DNA of 64,000 nt from Curtobacterium sp. BH-2-1-1 (GTDB lineage: Bacteria > Actinomycetota > Actinomycetes > Actinomycetales > Microbacteriaceae): NCBI RefSeq assembly GCF_001806325.1, contig NZ_CP017580.1, forward strand, positions 2,108,001-2,172,000. The letters are read 5' to 3'. Under the pieces are notes generated by a model. The model was not told where the DNA came from, did no database searches, and worked only from the letters and a program-made list of their open reading frames with translations. A program made the translations under genes and the position numbers. Of the stretch, positions 8,710 through 18,625 are shown one piece after another. The number at the start of each line of letters is the position of its first letter. Within the stretch, counting starts at the first letter, position 1.

Positions 8710-9007
8710 CGGATCAGGGTACCGGGATCGGGCTGTCGGGAGGCGCGGCGCGGCCCCGCCGGTCGGCCTGCGGCCCGCCGCCGGTCGCGCGCGGGCGCGG
8801 CGCGCGGCGTGCGGGCGCGGCGCCGCGCCCCGCGGCTCCGGCGGGCGGCGCACAACCAAAGTCACGTCGAACCGGACGATCGCGCGGTTCGACGTGTCTT
8901 TGGTTGTGCGCACGTCTGGCCGGCGGCCGGCCAGGCGGGCGCGCCGCGCCCGGCGCCGGCCCGCCGCGCCGCGGCGCGCCGCGCTCGGCGCCGCCCCCGC
9001 CGTGCGG
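8710..9007. other. Very G+C-rich intergenic stretch
   Basis: About 300 bp between purU and the MFS gene made almost only of G and C in alternating GGCG/CCGC patterns, clearly richer than the surrounding genes, and broken by one A/T-containing hairpin near its middle. No convincing reading frame or promoter was seen. It contains one copy of the recurring decamer GGAGGCGCGG at 8739. Confidence 0.6.
8848..8911. repeat. 64-bp hairpin element
   Basis: Inverted repeat: outer arms GCGCACAACCAAAG / CTTTGGTTGTGCGC (14 bp, perfect), a 2-nt mismatch, inner arms ACGTCGAACC / GGTTCGACGT (10 bp, perfect), then a 12-nt loop. It is AT-richer than its flanks. It lies between two minus-strand units, downstream of the MFS gene. 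It may act as that gene's terminator or be a dispersed palindromic repeat; only one copy was seen here. Confidence 0.75.
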
Positions 9008-10510
9008 TCAGCGCGGGAGCGGCCGCGACAACGCCCGGTCGGCGATCGTCAGGACGCTCAACAGCACCGCGACCCCCACGATCACCCACGCCAGCACGTG
9101 CAGGTCCGGCGTCGTCGGGGCCTGGCCGAACACCCCGCCGATCAGCGAGGACGCCCCGATCGCCCCGATGTACACGCTCGTCCGGGACAGCCCCGCCGCG
9201 GTCCCGATGTACTCCGCCGGCACGACCCGGTAGAGCGCCGCCTGGTTCGACACGGACGCCAGGGCCTGCGGCACGCCGAACAGCGCCGGCGCGAGGACGA
9301 GCAGGAACACCGGCGACCCGGTGTGGAGCAGCAGGAGGAGCAGCCCGCCGACGATCGGCACCACGGCCGCGACGATGAGCGGCCCCCGCACGGCGGTCTT
9401 CCGGGCGATGAGGAACGACGCGACCCCGGCGACGATCGCCGCGGGCAGCTGCATGTACCCGGCGACGTCGCTCGAGTACCCCGCGACGTCCTGCACCCAC
9501 TGCGAGAAGCCGTAGGTCATCGTGTACGCCAGCAGGTACACGAGGAAGAGCCGCATGTACGTGCGCGAGAGGGCACCGTTCCGGGCGAGCATCCGCACGT
9601 CGACGAAGGGCCGCACGGCGCGGAGCTCCCAGAGCACGAGCGCGACGAGCAGCACGACTGCCGTGCCGAGCAGCCACCAGAGTCCGGCGGACAGGTCGAG
9701 CAGGAACACGAGGAGCGCCGACACGAAGCCGGTCATGAGCAGCATCCCGAACGGGTCGAGCGCGGTGAGGACGGGCAGGTCCTCGTCGGTCCGCGGCCGG
9801 AGCCTGTCGGACGGCAGCCACAGCGCGGAGACGACGATCCCGAAGGCGGCGAGCGGGACGTTCACGAGGAAGATCGCGTGCCACCCGAACGCGGCGATGA
9901 GCGCTCCACCGAGGGGCGGCCCTGCGGCGGCGGACACGAGCGACGTGATCGACAGCGCACCGAGCACGAGCGGCGGGGTGGGCTTCCCGATGCGGGCGGA
10001 GTGCTGGCGCAGGGTCGTCAGCGCGGCCGGGTACGCCGACGAGGTCCCGATGCCGATCAGCACGCGCGCGAACACCGCGCCACCGAAGCCGGTCAGGAAC
10101 TCGGGCACGATCCCGGCGATCCCGACGATGACGAGTCCGGTCAGGAACACCTTCTTCGGTCCGAACCGGTCGGCGAGCTTGCCCATCGTCGGCTGCGCGA
10201 TGGCGCTCGCGAGGTACAGCGCCGCGACGAGCCAGATCGCCTGCGCGGCACCGATCCCGAGGTCGCGGGAGATCGGCGCGAGGGCGACCGACACCATCGT
10301 CGTGTTGATCGGGTTGAGCAGCGGTCCGACCAGGACCGGCACGAGGAGTTTCGGGCCGAAGCCGCTGCCGCCGGGGCCGGTCGACGGGGAGACGGGTGTG
10401 GGGGCGGTTGCGGTGGACGTGGTCGGCTGCCTTTGCGAGGGGGTCGCGTCGTGACGGCCAGGAGGCGCGGCTCGCGTCGGTCGACGCGGGTCGCCCCTCC
10501 TGGTGGTCAC
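9008..10510 (-). CDS. MFS drug-efflux-type transporter (DHA2-like)
   Basis: A 500-residue inner-membrane transporter with about 14 hydrophobic segments, as in the EmrB/QacA group of proton-driven exporters. Seen: GPLLNPINTTMVSVALAPIS in helix 1, the A-loop-like GKLADRFGPKKVFLTG after helix 2, and AAGPPLGGALIAAFGWHAIFLVNVP, matching the group's proline/glycine-rich helix. The first 50 residues are Pro/Thr-rich and not conserved-looking, so a later start is possible. The GTG overlaps the stop of the marR-type gene by four bases, the usual arrangement for a repressor with its pump. The substrate is unknown. Confidence 0.87.
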   Translation of the reverse strand: MTTRRGDPRRPTRAAPPGRHDATPSQRQPTTSTATAPTPVSPSTGPGGSGFGPKLLVPVLVGPLLNPINTTMVSVALAPISRDLGIGAAQAIWLVAALYLASAIAQPTMGKLADRFGPKKVFLTGLVIVGIAGIVPEFLTGFGGAVFARVLIGIGTSSAYPAALTTLRQHSARIGKPTPPLVLGALSITSLVSAAAGPPLGGALIAAFGWHAIFLVNVPLAAFGIVVSALWLPSDRLRPRTDEDLPVLTALDPFGMLLMTGFVSALLVFLLDLSAGLWWLLGTAVVLLVALVLWELRAVRPFVDVRMLARNGALSRTYMRLFLVYLLAYTMTYGFSQWVQDVAGYSSDVAGYMQLPAAIVAGVASFLIARKTAVRGPLIVAAVVPIVGGLLLLLLHTGSPVFLLVLAPALFGVPQALASVSNQAALYRVVPAEYIGTAAGLSRTSVYIGAIGASSLIGGVFGQAPTTPDLHVLAWVIVGVAVLLSVLTIADRALSRPLPR

Positions 10511-10938
10511 GGTTCGACGAGGGGTTCGAGGATGCGGAGGGAGCGGGCGACCGTGGCACGGTCGTCGGGGTCGAGCGTCGCGAGGCGCTCGGCGAGCAGG
10601 CGGGTCCGGGTGCGGTGGGACTCGTCGCGGGCGGTGCGGCCGGCGTCGGTCGCGGCGACGATGGTCCGGCGCCCGTCGGTCGGGTCCTGCGTGCGGGTGA
10701 CGAGGCCGAGGTCCTCGAGCGCCTGGACGGTCGCGCCCATCGACTGCGGCCGGACGCCCTCGGCGCGGGCGAGTTCGGCCGTCGTGGTCGCACCGTCGCG
10801 GACGAGCCGCCCGAGTGCGGCGGACTGCGAGGCCGTGACGTCGTCGACCTTGCCGACCAGGGTCGTGCGGCGGATCTTGCCGTACAGCGTCAGCAGCGCA
10901 CCGGCGAGCACGTCCGAGCCGTCGCCGTCCGATTCCAT
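10507..10938 (-). CDS. MarR-family transcriptional regulator
   Basis: A 143-residue winged-helix regulator. The recognition region TTAELARAEGVRPQSMGATVQALEDLG and the wing TRTQDPTDGRRTIVAATDAG are typical of MarR proteins; flanking helices would form the dimer. It probably represses its own promoter and the overlapping efflux gene, with a small phenolic or drug-like ligand relieving repression; this is inference from context. A palindrome TACCGT-C-ACGGTA covers the start codon, and CTTGCAAG lies 20 bp further upstream; either could be the operator. Confidence 0.87.
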   Translation of the reverse strand: MESDGDGSDVLAGALLTLYGKIRRTTLVGKVDDVTASQSAALGRLVRDGATTTAELARAEGVRPQSMGATVQALEDLGLVTRTQDPTDGRRTIVAATDAGRTARDESHRTRTRLLAERLATLDPDDRATVARSLRILEPLVEP

Positions 10939-10975
10939 ACCGTCACGGTACTACTTCGACAGGCGAACTTGCAAG
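10938..10975. promoter_or_regulatory. Candidate operators of the MarR gene
   Basis: Two short palindromes lie in the leader of the marR-type gene: TACCGT-C-ACGGTA (10938-10950), which touches the start codon, and CTTGCAAG (10968-10975). Both fit the habit of MarR proteins of binding 16-20 bp palindromes in their own promoters. This is sequence symmetry only; neither matches a site I know. Confidence 0.35.
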
Positions 10976-10989
10976 GCTGCCTTCTGAAA

Positions 10990-11931
10990 TCAGGGCTCGA
11001 AGACGATCCGCCGCTTCGTCACCACGAACCCCGCACGCTCGAACGCCCGACGCATCGGGGTGTTCGTCGCGTCCGTCGTCCCGACCACCCGCGGTGCACC
11101 GGCAGCGGCGTGCACCCGGACCGCCTCGGCCAGCAGTCCGTCGACGATGCCGCGCCCCCGGTGCTGCGGCAGGACGCCGATGGAGCTGACGGCCGCGTCG
11201 TACGCCGTCCGGGTCGCGATGACGAAGCCGACGACGAGCCCCTCCGCGTCGAGGGCGATCCGCCACCCGTCCCGTGATCCGGGCAGCGACCGGTAGAACG
11301 CGAGGTCGTCGGCGGCCGCGCCCCGCGAGCCCAGTTCGGCGACGGAGGCCAGCGTGTGGGCGTCGAGGCTCCCGACCGCGACGCGCGCGAAGAGGTCCAC
11401 GAACTCGGCGTCGTCGCCACCGCGGAACCGCAGGGCCGGCGTCGACACCGACCCCGTCGCGGGAGCGCCCGGCTGTTCGAGCGCGACGCTGACCCGCTCG
11501 GTCATCCGTCCGAGTCCGGCGGCACGGGCCGCTGCCGTCCGCCACCGCACGGCCGCGACGGCGTCGTCGTCCGTGTGCCAGTCCACCGCGACGTCGACGA
11601 TCCACTCCGGCAGCGAACCGAACGCGGCGGCCCCGGCGGCGATGAGTCCGGCGGCGATCTCCCGGCGCTCGTCGGGGTCGGACGACCCCGGCGCGACCAG
11701 CAGGTCGTCGAGTGTCGACGGTGCCGTGGCGTCCGCGCCGCCCCACCAGAGCGCACGGCCGACGGGACGACCGTCCCGCAGGGCCAGCCACGACCACTCC
11801 GGGCGGTAGTTGCCCGTGGCGGACTCGGCCCGGTACCGGTCCGCACCGATCCACGCGACCGGTTCGTCCGTCGAGAAGGCGAGCAGCGCCTCCAGGGTGT
11901 CACCGTCGACGGGGCGGAAGGCGACGCTCAC
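10990..11931 (-). CDS. GNAT family N-acetyltransferase
   Basis: A 313-residue protein with a recognisable C-terminal GNAT domain: motif A SSIGVLPQHRGRGIVDGLLAEAV (acetyl-CoA pyrophosphate loop QHRGRG) and motif B ATNTPMRRAFERAGF. The N-terminal half looks like a degenerate second GNAT fold (WSWLALRDGRPVGRALWWGG). Acyl acceptor unknown. The GTG start overlaps the stop of the DUF2017 gene by four bases; the frame is open further upstream only as antisense of that gene. It is the last gene of the clpS unit. Confidence 0.82.
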   Translation of the reverse strand: MSVAFRPVDGDTLEALLAFSTDEPVAWIGADRYRAESATGNYRPEWSWLALRDGRPVGRALWWGGADATAPSTLDDLLVAPGSSDPDERREIAAGLIAAGAAAFGSLPEWIVDVAVDWHTDDDAVAAVRWRTAAARAAGLGRMTERVSVALEQPGAPATGSVSTPALRFRGGDDAEFVDLFARVAVGSLDAHTLASVAELGSRGAAADDLAFYRSLPGSRDGWRIALDAEGLVVGFVIATRTAYDAAVSSIGVLPQHRGRGIVDGLLAEAVRVHAAAGAPRVVGTTDATNTPMRRAFERAGFVVTKRRIVFEP

Positions 11932-12404
11932 CGCGGACCGGTCAGGGTCTCGACCAGGTGCTCCTGCACGTACCCGAGCCAGTCGTAGACGTCCCGGAGG
12001 CCGACGCCCGCGTCGGCGGTGTACGACTGCTCCTCCGTGGCGGAGTCCACGATCCCCAGCCGGTCCGCGATCGTCAGCCGCAGGTCCGTCAGGCAGCGCA
12101 GCCAGGCCTGCTCGTCCGAGGTCTCGAAGGCGCCGTCCCGTGCCCCGGTGAGCCACGCGTGCACGGCCCGGGCGTTCTCGGTCTTCCTCGCCACCAGGTC
12201 CGACTCGGTCCACCGCCGGAACTCCGCGCTCGCCTCGGCGTCGTCGCGGTAGGCGTCCGGGAACATCCGCGCCGCGACCGGGTCGGATGCGAGGTCCCCG
12301 TCGAGCACCTGCTGCAGCTGCTCGGTCAGCGACGTGAGCACGCCGCGCTCGCCGGAGGACATGGCGAGGTGCACGCCGTCGGCACGGCGGACGAACGGGA
12401 TCAC
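11928..12404 (-). CDS. DUF2017 family protein
   Basis: A 158-residue soluble, mostly helical protein. The layout ([60 protein letters not shown]) and the place directly after clpS match the actinobacterial DUF2017 family. Its function is not known to me; the constant link to clpS hints at a role in the N-degron or Clp protease pathway. GTG start overlaps the clpS stop by four bases. Confidence 0.85.
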   Translation of the reverse strand: MIPFVRRADGVHLAMSSGERGVLTSLTEQLQQVLDGDLASDPVAARMFPDAYRDDAEASAEFRRWTESDLVARKTENARAVHAWLTGARDGAFETSDEQAWLRCLTDLRLTIADRLGIVDSATEEQSYTADAGVGLRDVYDWLGYVQEHLVETLTGPR

Positions 12405-12700
12405 GGAGCGGGCGCCCTGTCCACCGAGGCCTGCAGCCCGTAGCCGTACATGGCCTCGACGTGGGCCTCCATCGCTTCGCGGGGGCCGGTCGCCACGATC
12501 GCGCGTCCCTCGTCGTTCACCTGGCGCATGAGTCGCTCCGCCTTCGCCCGCGGGAAGCCGAAGTGCTGCTGGAAGACGTAGGTCACGTAGGACATGAGGT
12601 TCACCGGGTCGTCCCACACGACGGCGACCCACGGCGTGTCCGGTCGCACGCTCGTGCGGGCGTCGGTGCGCTCGTCCACGTCGGGCGTCAACAGGGTCAT
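12401..12700 (-). CDS. clpS: ATP-dependent Clp protease adaptor ClpS
   Basis: The adaptor that hands N-degron substrates to the ClpC/ClpA-ClpP protease. The 99-residue protein has a disordered N-terminal tail, then the ClpS core: [19 protein letters not shown] (substrate pocket with DDPVN), [40 protein letters not shown]. It heads a unit of three genes joined by four-base overlaps. It is divergent from glyA, with the glyA promoter and riboswitch in the gap. Confidence 0.94.
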   Translation of the reverse strand: MTLLTPDVDERTDARTSVRPDTPWVAVVWDDPVNLMSYVTYVFQQHFGFPRAKAERLMRQVNDEGRAIVATGPREAMEAHVEAMYGYGLQASVDRAPAP

Positions 12701-12709
12701 GCACCCAGG

Positions 12710-12738
12710 GTGACACGAACCTGCTCGCTCGGTACGAT
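12710..12738 (+). promoter_or_regulatory. Promoter of glyA-folD
   Basis: A -35-like GTGACA (12710-12715), a 17-bp spacer and a -10 box TACGAT (12733-12738). Transcription would start near 12744, just before the riboswitch core. This is a textbook SigA-type spacing for actinobacteria. Confidence 0.65.
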
Positions 12739-12740
12739 CG

Positions 12741-12825
12741 GGGGGTCGCGACTGGCGTTGGATGGGTCACCATCGGGGAGCGACACCTGACACGGTGCGC
12801 GGCCGTACGCCTGGGCCGCGCCCAC
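12741..12825 (+). promoter_or_regulatory. ZTP/ZMP riboswitch (pfl motif)
   Basis: The leader carries the conserved blocks of the pfl RNA: GGGTCGCGACTGGCG, a short stem-loop GGATGGGTCACCATC, GGGGAGCGACACC, a variable linker, then CCGTACGCCTGGGC at the 3' end. These match the pseudoknotted aptamer that senses the purine intermediate ZMP/ZTP, a sign of 10-formyl-THF shortage. The gene downstream, glyA followed by folD, is the typical target. The G/C-rich CCGCGCCCACCCG after the aptamer could form part of the expression platform. The glyA start lies about 50 nt further on, behind a good ribosome binding site. Confidence 0.9.
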
Positions 12826-12876
12826 CCGTCCACCTCGTCGTGCTCGTGCGCGACGGAACAGACAACGAGGAGTCCC

Positions 12877-14166
12877 GTGTCCATCACCGATCTGCCCCCC
12901 GCAGCCACCAACACCGCCTTCAACGCCCCGCTGAACGAGGTCGACCCCGAGATCGCCCGCGTCCTCGAGCAGGAGCTCGGCCGCCAGCGCGACACCCTCG
13001 AGATGATCGCGTCGGAGAACTTCGTGCCGCGCGCCGTCCTCGAGTCGCAGGGCTCCGTGCTCACCAACAAGTACGCCGAGGGCTACCCGGGCAAGCGCTA
13101 CTACGGCGGCTGCGAGTACGTCGACGTCGCCGAGCAGCTCGCCATCGACCGCGCGAAGGCCCTCTTCGGCGCCGAGTACGCCAACGTCCAGCCACACTCG
13201 GGTGCGACCGCGAACGCGGCCGTCCTGCACGCCATCGCGTCCGCCGGCGACACCATCCTCGGCCTCGAGCTCGCGCACGGCGGTCACCTGACCCACGGCA
13301 TGAAGCTCAACTTCTCCGGCCGCATCTACAACGCCGTCGCGTACGGCGTCGACCCCGAGACGTTCGAGGTCGACTACGACGACATCCGCGCGAAGGCCAT
13401 CGAGCACCAGCCGAAGGTCCTCATCGCTGGTTGGTCGGCCTACCCGCGCCAGCTCGACTTCGCGAAGTTCCGCGAGATCGCGGACGAGGTCGGCGCGAAG
13501 CTCTGGGTGGACATGGCGCACTTCGCCGGTCTCGTGGCCGCCGGCCTGCACCCGTCCCCGGTGCCGCACGCCCACGTGGTGTCCTCGACGGTGCACAAGA
13601 CCCTCGGCGGCCCCCGCTCCGGCATCATCCTGTCGAGCGACGAGTCGCTCTTCAAGAAGCTCAACTCGGCCGTGTTCCCGGGCCAGCAGGGCGGTCCGCT
13701 CATGCACGTGATCGCCGCCAAGGCCACCGCGTTCCTGCTCGCCGCCACCCCGGAGTTCAAGGAGCGCCAGGAGCGCACGATCCGCGGTGCACAGGCGCTC
13801 GCCGCACGGCTGACGGCCGACGACGCGAAGGCTGCGGGCATCGACGTCCTCACCGGTGGCACCGACGTGCACCTCGTGCTCGTGGACCTCCGCACGTCCG
13901 AGGTCGACGGCAAGCAGGCCGAGGACCTCCTGCACGAGGTCGGCATCACCGTAAACCGCAACTCCGTGCCGTTCGACCCGCGCCCGCCGATGGTCACCTC
14001 GGGTGTCCGCATCGGCACCTCGGCGCTGGCCACCCGTGGCTTCGGCGACGCGGAGTTCACCGAGGTCGCGGACATCATCGCGCTGACCCTCATGCCGAAC
14101 CCCGACATCGACGCGCTCTCGGCCCGGGTGAAGGCCCTGACCGACGCGTTCCCGCTCTACGCGTGA
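12877..14166 (+). CDS. glyA: Serine hydroxymethyltransferase
   Basis: PLP enzyme that converts serine and THF to glycine and 5,10-methylene-THF, the main entry of one-carbon units. The 429 residues include [39 protein letters not shown], the PLP lysine in [23 protein letters not shown] and [11 protein letters not shown], all SHMT hallmarks. GTG start with a strong upstream ACGAGGAG at about 6 bases. It is transcribed behind the ZTP riboswitch and overlaps folD by four bases, so both follow purine/folate status. Confidence 0.96.
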   Translation: MSITDLPPAATNTAFNAPLNEVDPEIARVLEQELGRQRDTLEMIASENFVPRAVLESQGSVLTNKYAEGYPGKRYYGGCEYVDVAEQLAIDRAKALFGAEYANVQPHSGATANAAVLHAIASAGDTILGLELAHGGHLTHGMKLNFSGRIYNAVAYGVDPETFEVDYDDIRAKAIEHQPKVLIAGWSAYPRQLDFAKFREIADEVGAKLWVDMAHFAGLVAAGLHPSPVPHAHVVSSTVHKTLGGPRSGIILSSDESLFKKLNSAVFPGQQGGPLMHVIAAKATAFLLAATPEFKERQERTIRGAQALAARLTADDAKAAGIDVLTGGTDVHLVLVDLRTSEVDGKQAEDLLHEVGITVNRNSVPFDPRPPMVTSGVRIGTSALATRGFGDAEFTEVADIIALTLMPNPDIDALSARVKALTDAFPLYA

Positions 14167-15104
14167 GCGGCGCCGCCCCGTCGCCCGCGCCGCTGCCGCG
14201 CGAGCGCTGGGCGGGTGAGGGCAGTGCCGTCCGCATCGACGGCACCGCCCTCGCCGCCCGCACGCTCGACGACCTGAAGGTCCGCATCGACCGGCTGCAC
14301 GACCACGGGTTCCGCCCCGGGCTCGGCACGATCATGGTCGGCCAGAACGCGGGCTCGGTGTCCTACGTCGCGGGCAAGCACCGCGACTCGGCGCAGATCG
14401 GGCTCGACTCGGTCCGCATCGACCTGCCCGAGACCGCGTCGGCCGCCGACATCCGGGCAGCGATCCTGCAGATGAACGACGACCCCCGGGTCACCGCGTT
14501 CATCGTGCAGCTCCCGCTGCCGCAGGGGATCGACCCGATCCCGATGCTCGAGCTGATGAACCCGGCGAAGGACGCCGACGGCCTGCACCCGACCAACCTC
14601 GGTGAGCTCGTGCTCGCCGTCCCGGGCGGTGCCGGCACGATCGACGCACCCTTGCCGTGCACCCCGCGCGGCATCGTCGCGATGCTCGAGGCGTACGACG
14701 TCCCGATCCGTGGCCAGCACGTCACGATCATCGGCCAGGGGCTCACGGTCGGTCGTCCGCTCGGGCTGCTCCTCACCCGGCTCGAGGCCACGGCGACCCT
14801 CACCCACTCCCTCACCGAGGACGTCGCCGCCGAGTGCCGCCGCGCGGACATCATCGTCGCCGCGGCCGGTGTCGCGGGGCTCGTGCAGCCGGACTGGGTG
14901 AAGCCCGGTGCCGCGGTCATCGACGTCGGCATCAGTCGCGTGGTCTCCCCGGACACGGGCAAGGCTCGCCTCCGGGGTGACGTCGACCCCGCGGTCGCCT
15001 CGGTGGCGGGCTTCCTGTCGCCGACGCCCGGCGGTGTCGGCCCGATGACCCGCGCGATGCTGATGAAGAACGTGGTCGAGGCCGCCGAGCGCCACCTGCA
15101 CTAG
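14163..15104 (+). CDS. folD: Methylenetetrahydrofolate dehydrogenase/cyclohydrolase
   Basis: Bifunctional enzyme taking 5,10-methylene-THF through methenyl-THF to 10-formyl-THF with NADP reduction. Seen: [16 protein letters not shown] with the catalytic Lys of the YxxxK motif, [37 protein letters not shown], the Rossmann loop [16 protein letters not shown] and [17 protein letters not shown]. The Rossmann glycine-rich loop has GLTVGRP where GRSxxVGxP is usual. The 313-residue reading starts at a GTG that overlaps the glyA stop by four bases; about 20 N-terminal residues look dispensable. Together with purU it controls the formyl-THF pool. Confidence 0.95.
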   Translation: MSGAAPSPAPLPRERWAGEGSAVRIDGTALAARTLDDLKVRIDRLHDHGFRPGLGTIMVGQNAGSVSYVAGKHRDSAQIGLDSVRIDLPETASAADIRAAILQMNDDPRVTAFIVQLPLPQGIDPIPMLELMNPAKDADGLHPTNLGELVLAVPGGAGTIDAPLPCTPRGIVAMLEAYDVPIRGQHVTIIGQGLTVGRPLGLLLTRLEATATLTHSLTEDVAAECRRADIIVAAAGVAGLVQPDWVKPGAAVIDVGISRVVSPDTGKARLRGDVDPAVASVAGFLSPTPGGVGPMTRAMLMKNVVEAAERHLH

Positions 15105-15113
15105 CGCACGGCT

Positions 15114-15176
15114 TGCTTCGTGAGCAGAAATGGTCGGGTCCCGTCGTGGAACCCGACCATTTCTGCTCACGAAGCA
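15114..15176. repeat. Palindromic intergenic element, family A copy 1
   Basis: A perfect 26-bp stem (arm begins TGCTTCGTGAGCAGAAATGG, then TCGGGT) around an 11-nt loop, 10 bp after the folD stop. The inner 20 bp recur as a second hairpin at 47967-48029 after rlmB. It may end glyA-folD transcription, but two near-identical copies 33 kb apart point to a dispersed element. Confidence 0.8.
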
Positions 15177-15292
15177 CGGTCGGGAGGCGCGGGTCGCCGC
15201 CGCCACGTCCGCGCGGGTCCGAGGTGGCCGGGCCCGGGGCGTGCCCCGGACGGGCGCTTCTGCCGCGGCCGGCACCGCGCTACCGTTCGAGC

Positions 15293-15745
15293 ATGACCAC
15301 CTCCGCCGCGGAGCCCCGGGCACGCGAGTCGCTCTTCACGAAGGACGCCCGCAAGCTCGTCGGGATCACGCTGCTGTGCCTGTTCCTGCAGGTCCTCGGA
15401 CAGAACTGGTCCGCTCAGCCGCGGCTGCCCGGCAGCACGGACGTGCACGAACTCGGCTTCGTGCAGTTCGAGGCCCGGCCGTGGATCGGGTGGGTGCTCC
15501 TCACGGTCGGCTTCGCGGTGGCCGGCTTCGTCGTCGGGGTCGCTCGGCGCGGTGCCGCACGGTGGGACCAGGACCGCGTGCTCGCGCTCGGTCTGGCCGG
15601 GGTGGTCGGGGTGACCGTGCTGGTGTGGGTGCTGTTCATCGTGCAGTGGCAGTGGGTGTACTGGGCCGTCGCGCACGGCGACCTGCACCCGTTCACGATC
15701 GGTGACGTCTCGTGGTCGATCCAGCGACTCGAGGGCGCGCCGTGA
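15293..15745 (+). CDS. Hypothetical membrane protein
   Basis: I do not recognise this 150-residue protein. It has a polar N-terminus and three clear hydrophobic segments: LVGITLLCLFLQVLG, PWIGWVLLTVGFAVAGFVVGV and ALGLAGVVGVTVLVWVLFIVQW. Between the first two is a polar loop (GQNWSAQPRLPGSTDVHELGFVQFEARP) probably outside. The ATG has TACCGT 6 bases upstream and no ribosome binding site, so it is probably leaderless; the frame is open further upstream only through the family A hairpin. It overlaps the next membrane gene by four bases, so the two products probably work together. Confidence 0.75.
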   Translation: MTTSAAEPRARESLFTKDARKLVGITLLCLFLQVLGQNWSAQPRLPGSTDVHELGFVQFEARPWIGWVLLTVGFAVAGFVVGVARRGAARWDQDRVLALGLAGVVGVTVLVWVLFIVQWQWVYWAVAHGDLHPFTIGDVSWSIQRLEGAP

Positions 15746-16278
15746 GCGTCGACCGCGGTGCTCCGGTCTCGCACATGGGGGAGAACGTGCAGACCGCGCC
15801 CGTGATGGCGCACGCCGGACGGCAGCTGCGACCGCGAGCGCGGGGCCTCGTGCTGATCGGGGCCGTCGCGCTCCTGTCGTACCCGACGCTCACGATGTGG
15901 TCCGCCTCGTCGGAGTACGGCGGGACGGACGGCGACGGGCACTGGATCGACAACGCCGGCAACCCACTGTCGAGTGCGCCGCCCACCGTGAACGTCGAGG
16001 GACACACGGCGCCGGCCGCGATCGCCGTCCTGCTCCTCGTGGTCGTCGTCGGGGTGTTCCTGCCTCCGATGCTCGCGCGGTACGGCAAGCGATCGCTCGG
16101 CGACGTCGTCCGGTTCGCGGCGTACCTGGCCGTCCCGGTGGTCGTCGTGGTCGGCGTGCTGATCTACACCGTCTGGCAGGGGCACGTCGTGATGGACCAG
16201 ATCGACCACGAGGTCCTGCACCCGCACGGCTTCCCGTGGGGCGGCGTGACCGTCACCACGGGGCACGCGACCCGCTGA
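15742..16278 (+). CDS. Hypothetical membrane protein
   Basis: Unrecognised 178-residue protein, coupled to the preceding membrane gene by a GTGA overlap. Hydrophobic segments are LVLIGAVALLSYPTLTMW, PAAIAVLLLVVVVGVFLPPML and FAAYLAVPVVVVVGVLIYTVW. The segment between helices 1 and 2 (SSEYGGTDGDGHWIDNAGNP) is polar and acidic and probably faces outside. The C-terminus is histidine-rich (DHEVLHPHGFPWGG, TTGHATR), which could bind metal. Alternative starts at the downstream Met residues are possible. No known domain was seen. Confidence 0.72.
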   Translation: MSVDRGAPVSHMGENVQTAPVMAHAGRQLRPRARGLVLIGAVALLSYPTLTMWSASSEYGGTDGDGHWIDNAGNPLSSAPPTVNVEGHTAPAAIAVLLLVVVVGVFLPPMLARYGKRSLGDVVRFAAYLAVPVVVVVGVLIYTVWQGHVVMDQIDHEVLHPHGFPWGGVTVTTGHATR

Positions 16279-16318
16279 CCCGCGGCCCCCGGCCGGGCGG
16301 CCGGCGGGACCCGGCGCG

Positions 16319-17451
<1,133 letters not shown>

Positions 17452-17455
<4 letters not shown>

Positions 17456-18561
17456 GCGCGTTCGATCCCTCCTCGGATGAACTCGGCCGCCTTCTCGGGG
17501 ACGAGGTCCCCGATCCACGCGCCCATGGCGGCTTCACTGCCGGCCAGGAACTTGAGCTTGTCTGCCGCGCGGCGCGGGGACGTGATCTGGAGCATGAGCC
17601 GCACGGTGTCGCGGCCGGTGTGCACCGGCGCCTGGTGCCACGCGGCGATGTACGGCGTCGGGTCGTCGTAGAGCTTGTCGATGCCGCGGGTGAGCCGCAG
17701 GTGCATGTGTGCCAGCTCGTCCTTCTCGGCGTCGGTGAGCCCGGCGAAGTCGGGGACGTGCCGGTGCGGGAGCATGTGGATCTCGATGGGCCAACGCGCG
17801 GCGAACGGGACGAAGGCGGTGAAGTGCTCACCGGCGAGGACGACCCGGTCGGAGGCGCGCTCGTTCGCGAGGTGCTGCTCGAACAGGTCCGGCCCGAACC
17901 GCTCGATGCTCTCGAGCAGGCGCTGGGTGCGCGGGGTGACGTAGGGGTAGGCGTAGATCTGCCCGTGCGGGTGGTGGAGCGTGACGCCGATGGCCTCGCC
18001 GCGGTTCTCGAACGGGAAGACCTGCTGGATGCCGGGCATCTCAGACAGCGCCGCCGTGCGGTCCGCCCACGCCTCGACCACGGTGCGGGCGCGCGACTCG
18101 GAGATCGACGCGAAGGAGCCCTCGGTCGCGGGCGAGAAGCAGACGACCTCGCAGCGCCCGACGCTCCGGAACTGCCGGTTCAGCCCGACCTCGGTCAGGG
18201 AGTCGAGCGACGGCGGGGCGTCGTCCGCCCCGTCGGGTCCTGCGAGCATCGGGCCGAAGGACGGGGATCGGTTCTCGAACACCGCGACGTCGTACCGGCT
18301 CGGGATCTCGGAGGGGTTCTCCGCCGACTGCGGCGCGAGCGGGTCCTGGTCGGCTGGCGGCAGGAACACGCGGTTCTGCCGGCTCGCCGCGATGGACACC
18401 CACTCGCCCGTGAGGACGTCCTGCCGCATGCGCGCCGTCTCCGGCCGCGGGTCGAGGACACGCTGGTCGATGCTGCGTTCTGCGGGCAGCGTCGAGTCGG
18501 CGTCGTCGAAGTAGAAGAGGTCGCGTCCGTCCGCGAGCTTCGTCACGCGCTTGGTGATCAC
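17452..18561 (-). CDS. galT: Galactose-1-phosphate uridylyltransferase
   Basis: Exchanges UMP between UDP-glucose and galactose 1-phosphate. The 369-residue protein contains RQDVLTGEWVSIA, SRYDVAVFENRSPS, the catalytic HPH in GVTLHHPHGQIYAYPY, and RWPIEIHMLPHRHVPDF in the C-terminal half. Start is GTG, with TAGGGT 6 bases upstream on the minus strand and no Shine-Dalgarno, so a leaderless message is likely. First gene of galTK, divergent from the DeoR-type regulator with a 64-bp gap holding both promoters. Confidence 0.95.
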
Positions 18562-18591
18562 CGCACAACCCTAGCGGCTCCACGAAGCATT

Positions 18592-18617
18592 GCGAAAGTG
18601 TTCGTAAGCACGCGAAA
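18592..18617. promoter_or_regulatory. Candidate DeoR operator between galT and the regulator
   Basis: GCGAAA occurs twice as a direct repeat (18592-18597, 18612-18617), 20 bp apart, about two helical turns, with the near-palindrome GTGTTCGTAAGCAC between them. DeoR-family repressors often use spaced direct repeats, and this is the only gap between galT and the regulator. It is symmetry and position only, without a matched consensus. Confidence 0.45.
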
Positions 18618-18625
18618 CTGGTGGC

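Noticed and set aside
10938..10950. TACCGTCACGGTA as a global operator
   Set aside because: Only this copy was noticed, so it is kept only as a candidate local MarR site.
8501..10987. 828-codon plus-strand open frame
   Set aside because: It runs antisense through purU, the MFS gene and the MarR gene, is Arg/Gly/Pro-rich, and has no domain. High G+C removes stop codons from the opposite strand.
12762..15104. 780-codon frame running into folD
   Set aside because: Its first 470 codons are an out-of-frame reading of the riboswitch and glyA; only the folD part is real, starting at the GTG that overlaps the glyA stop.
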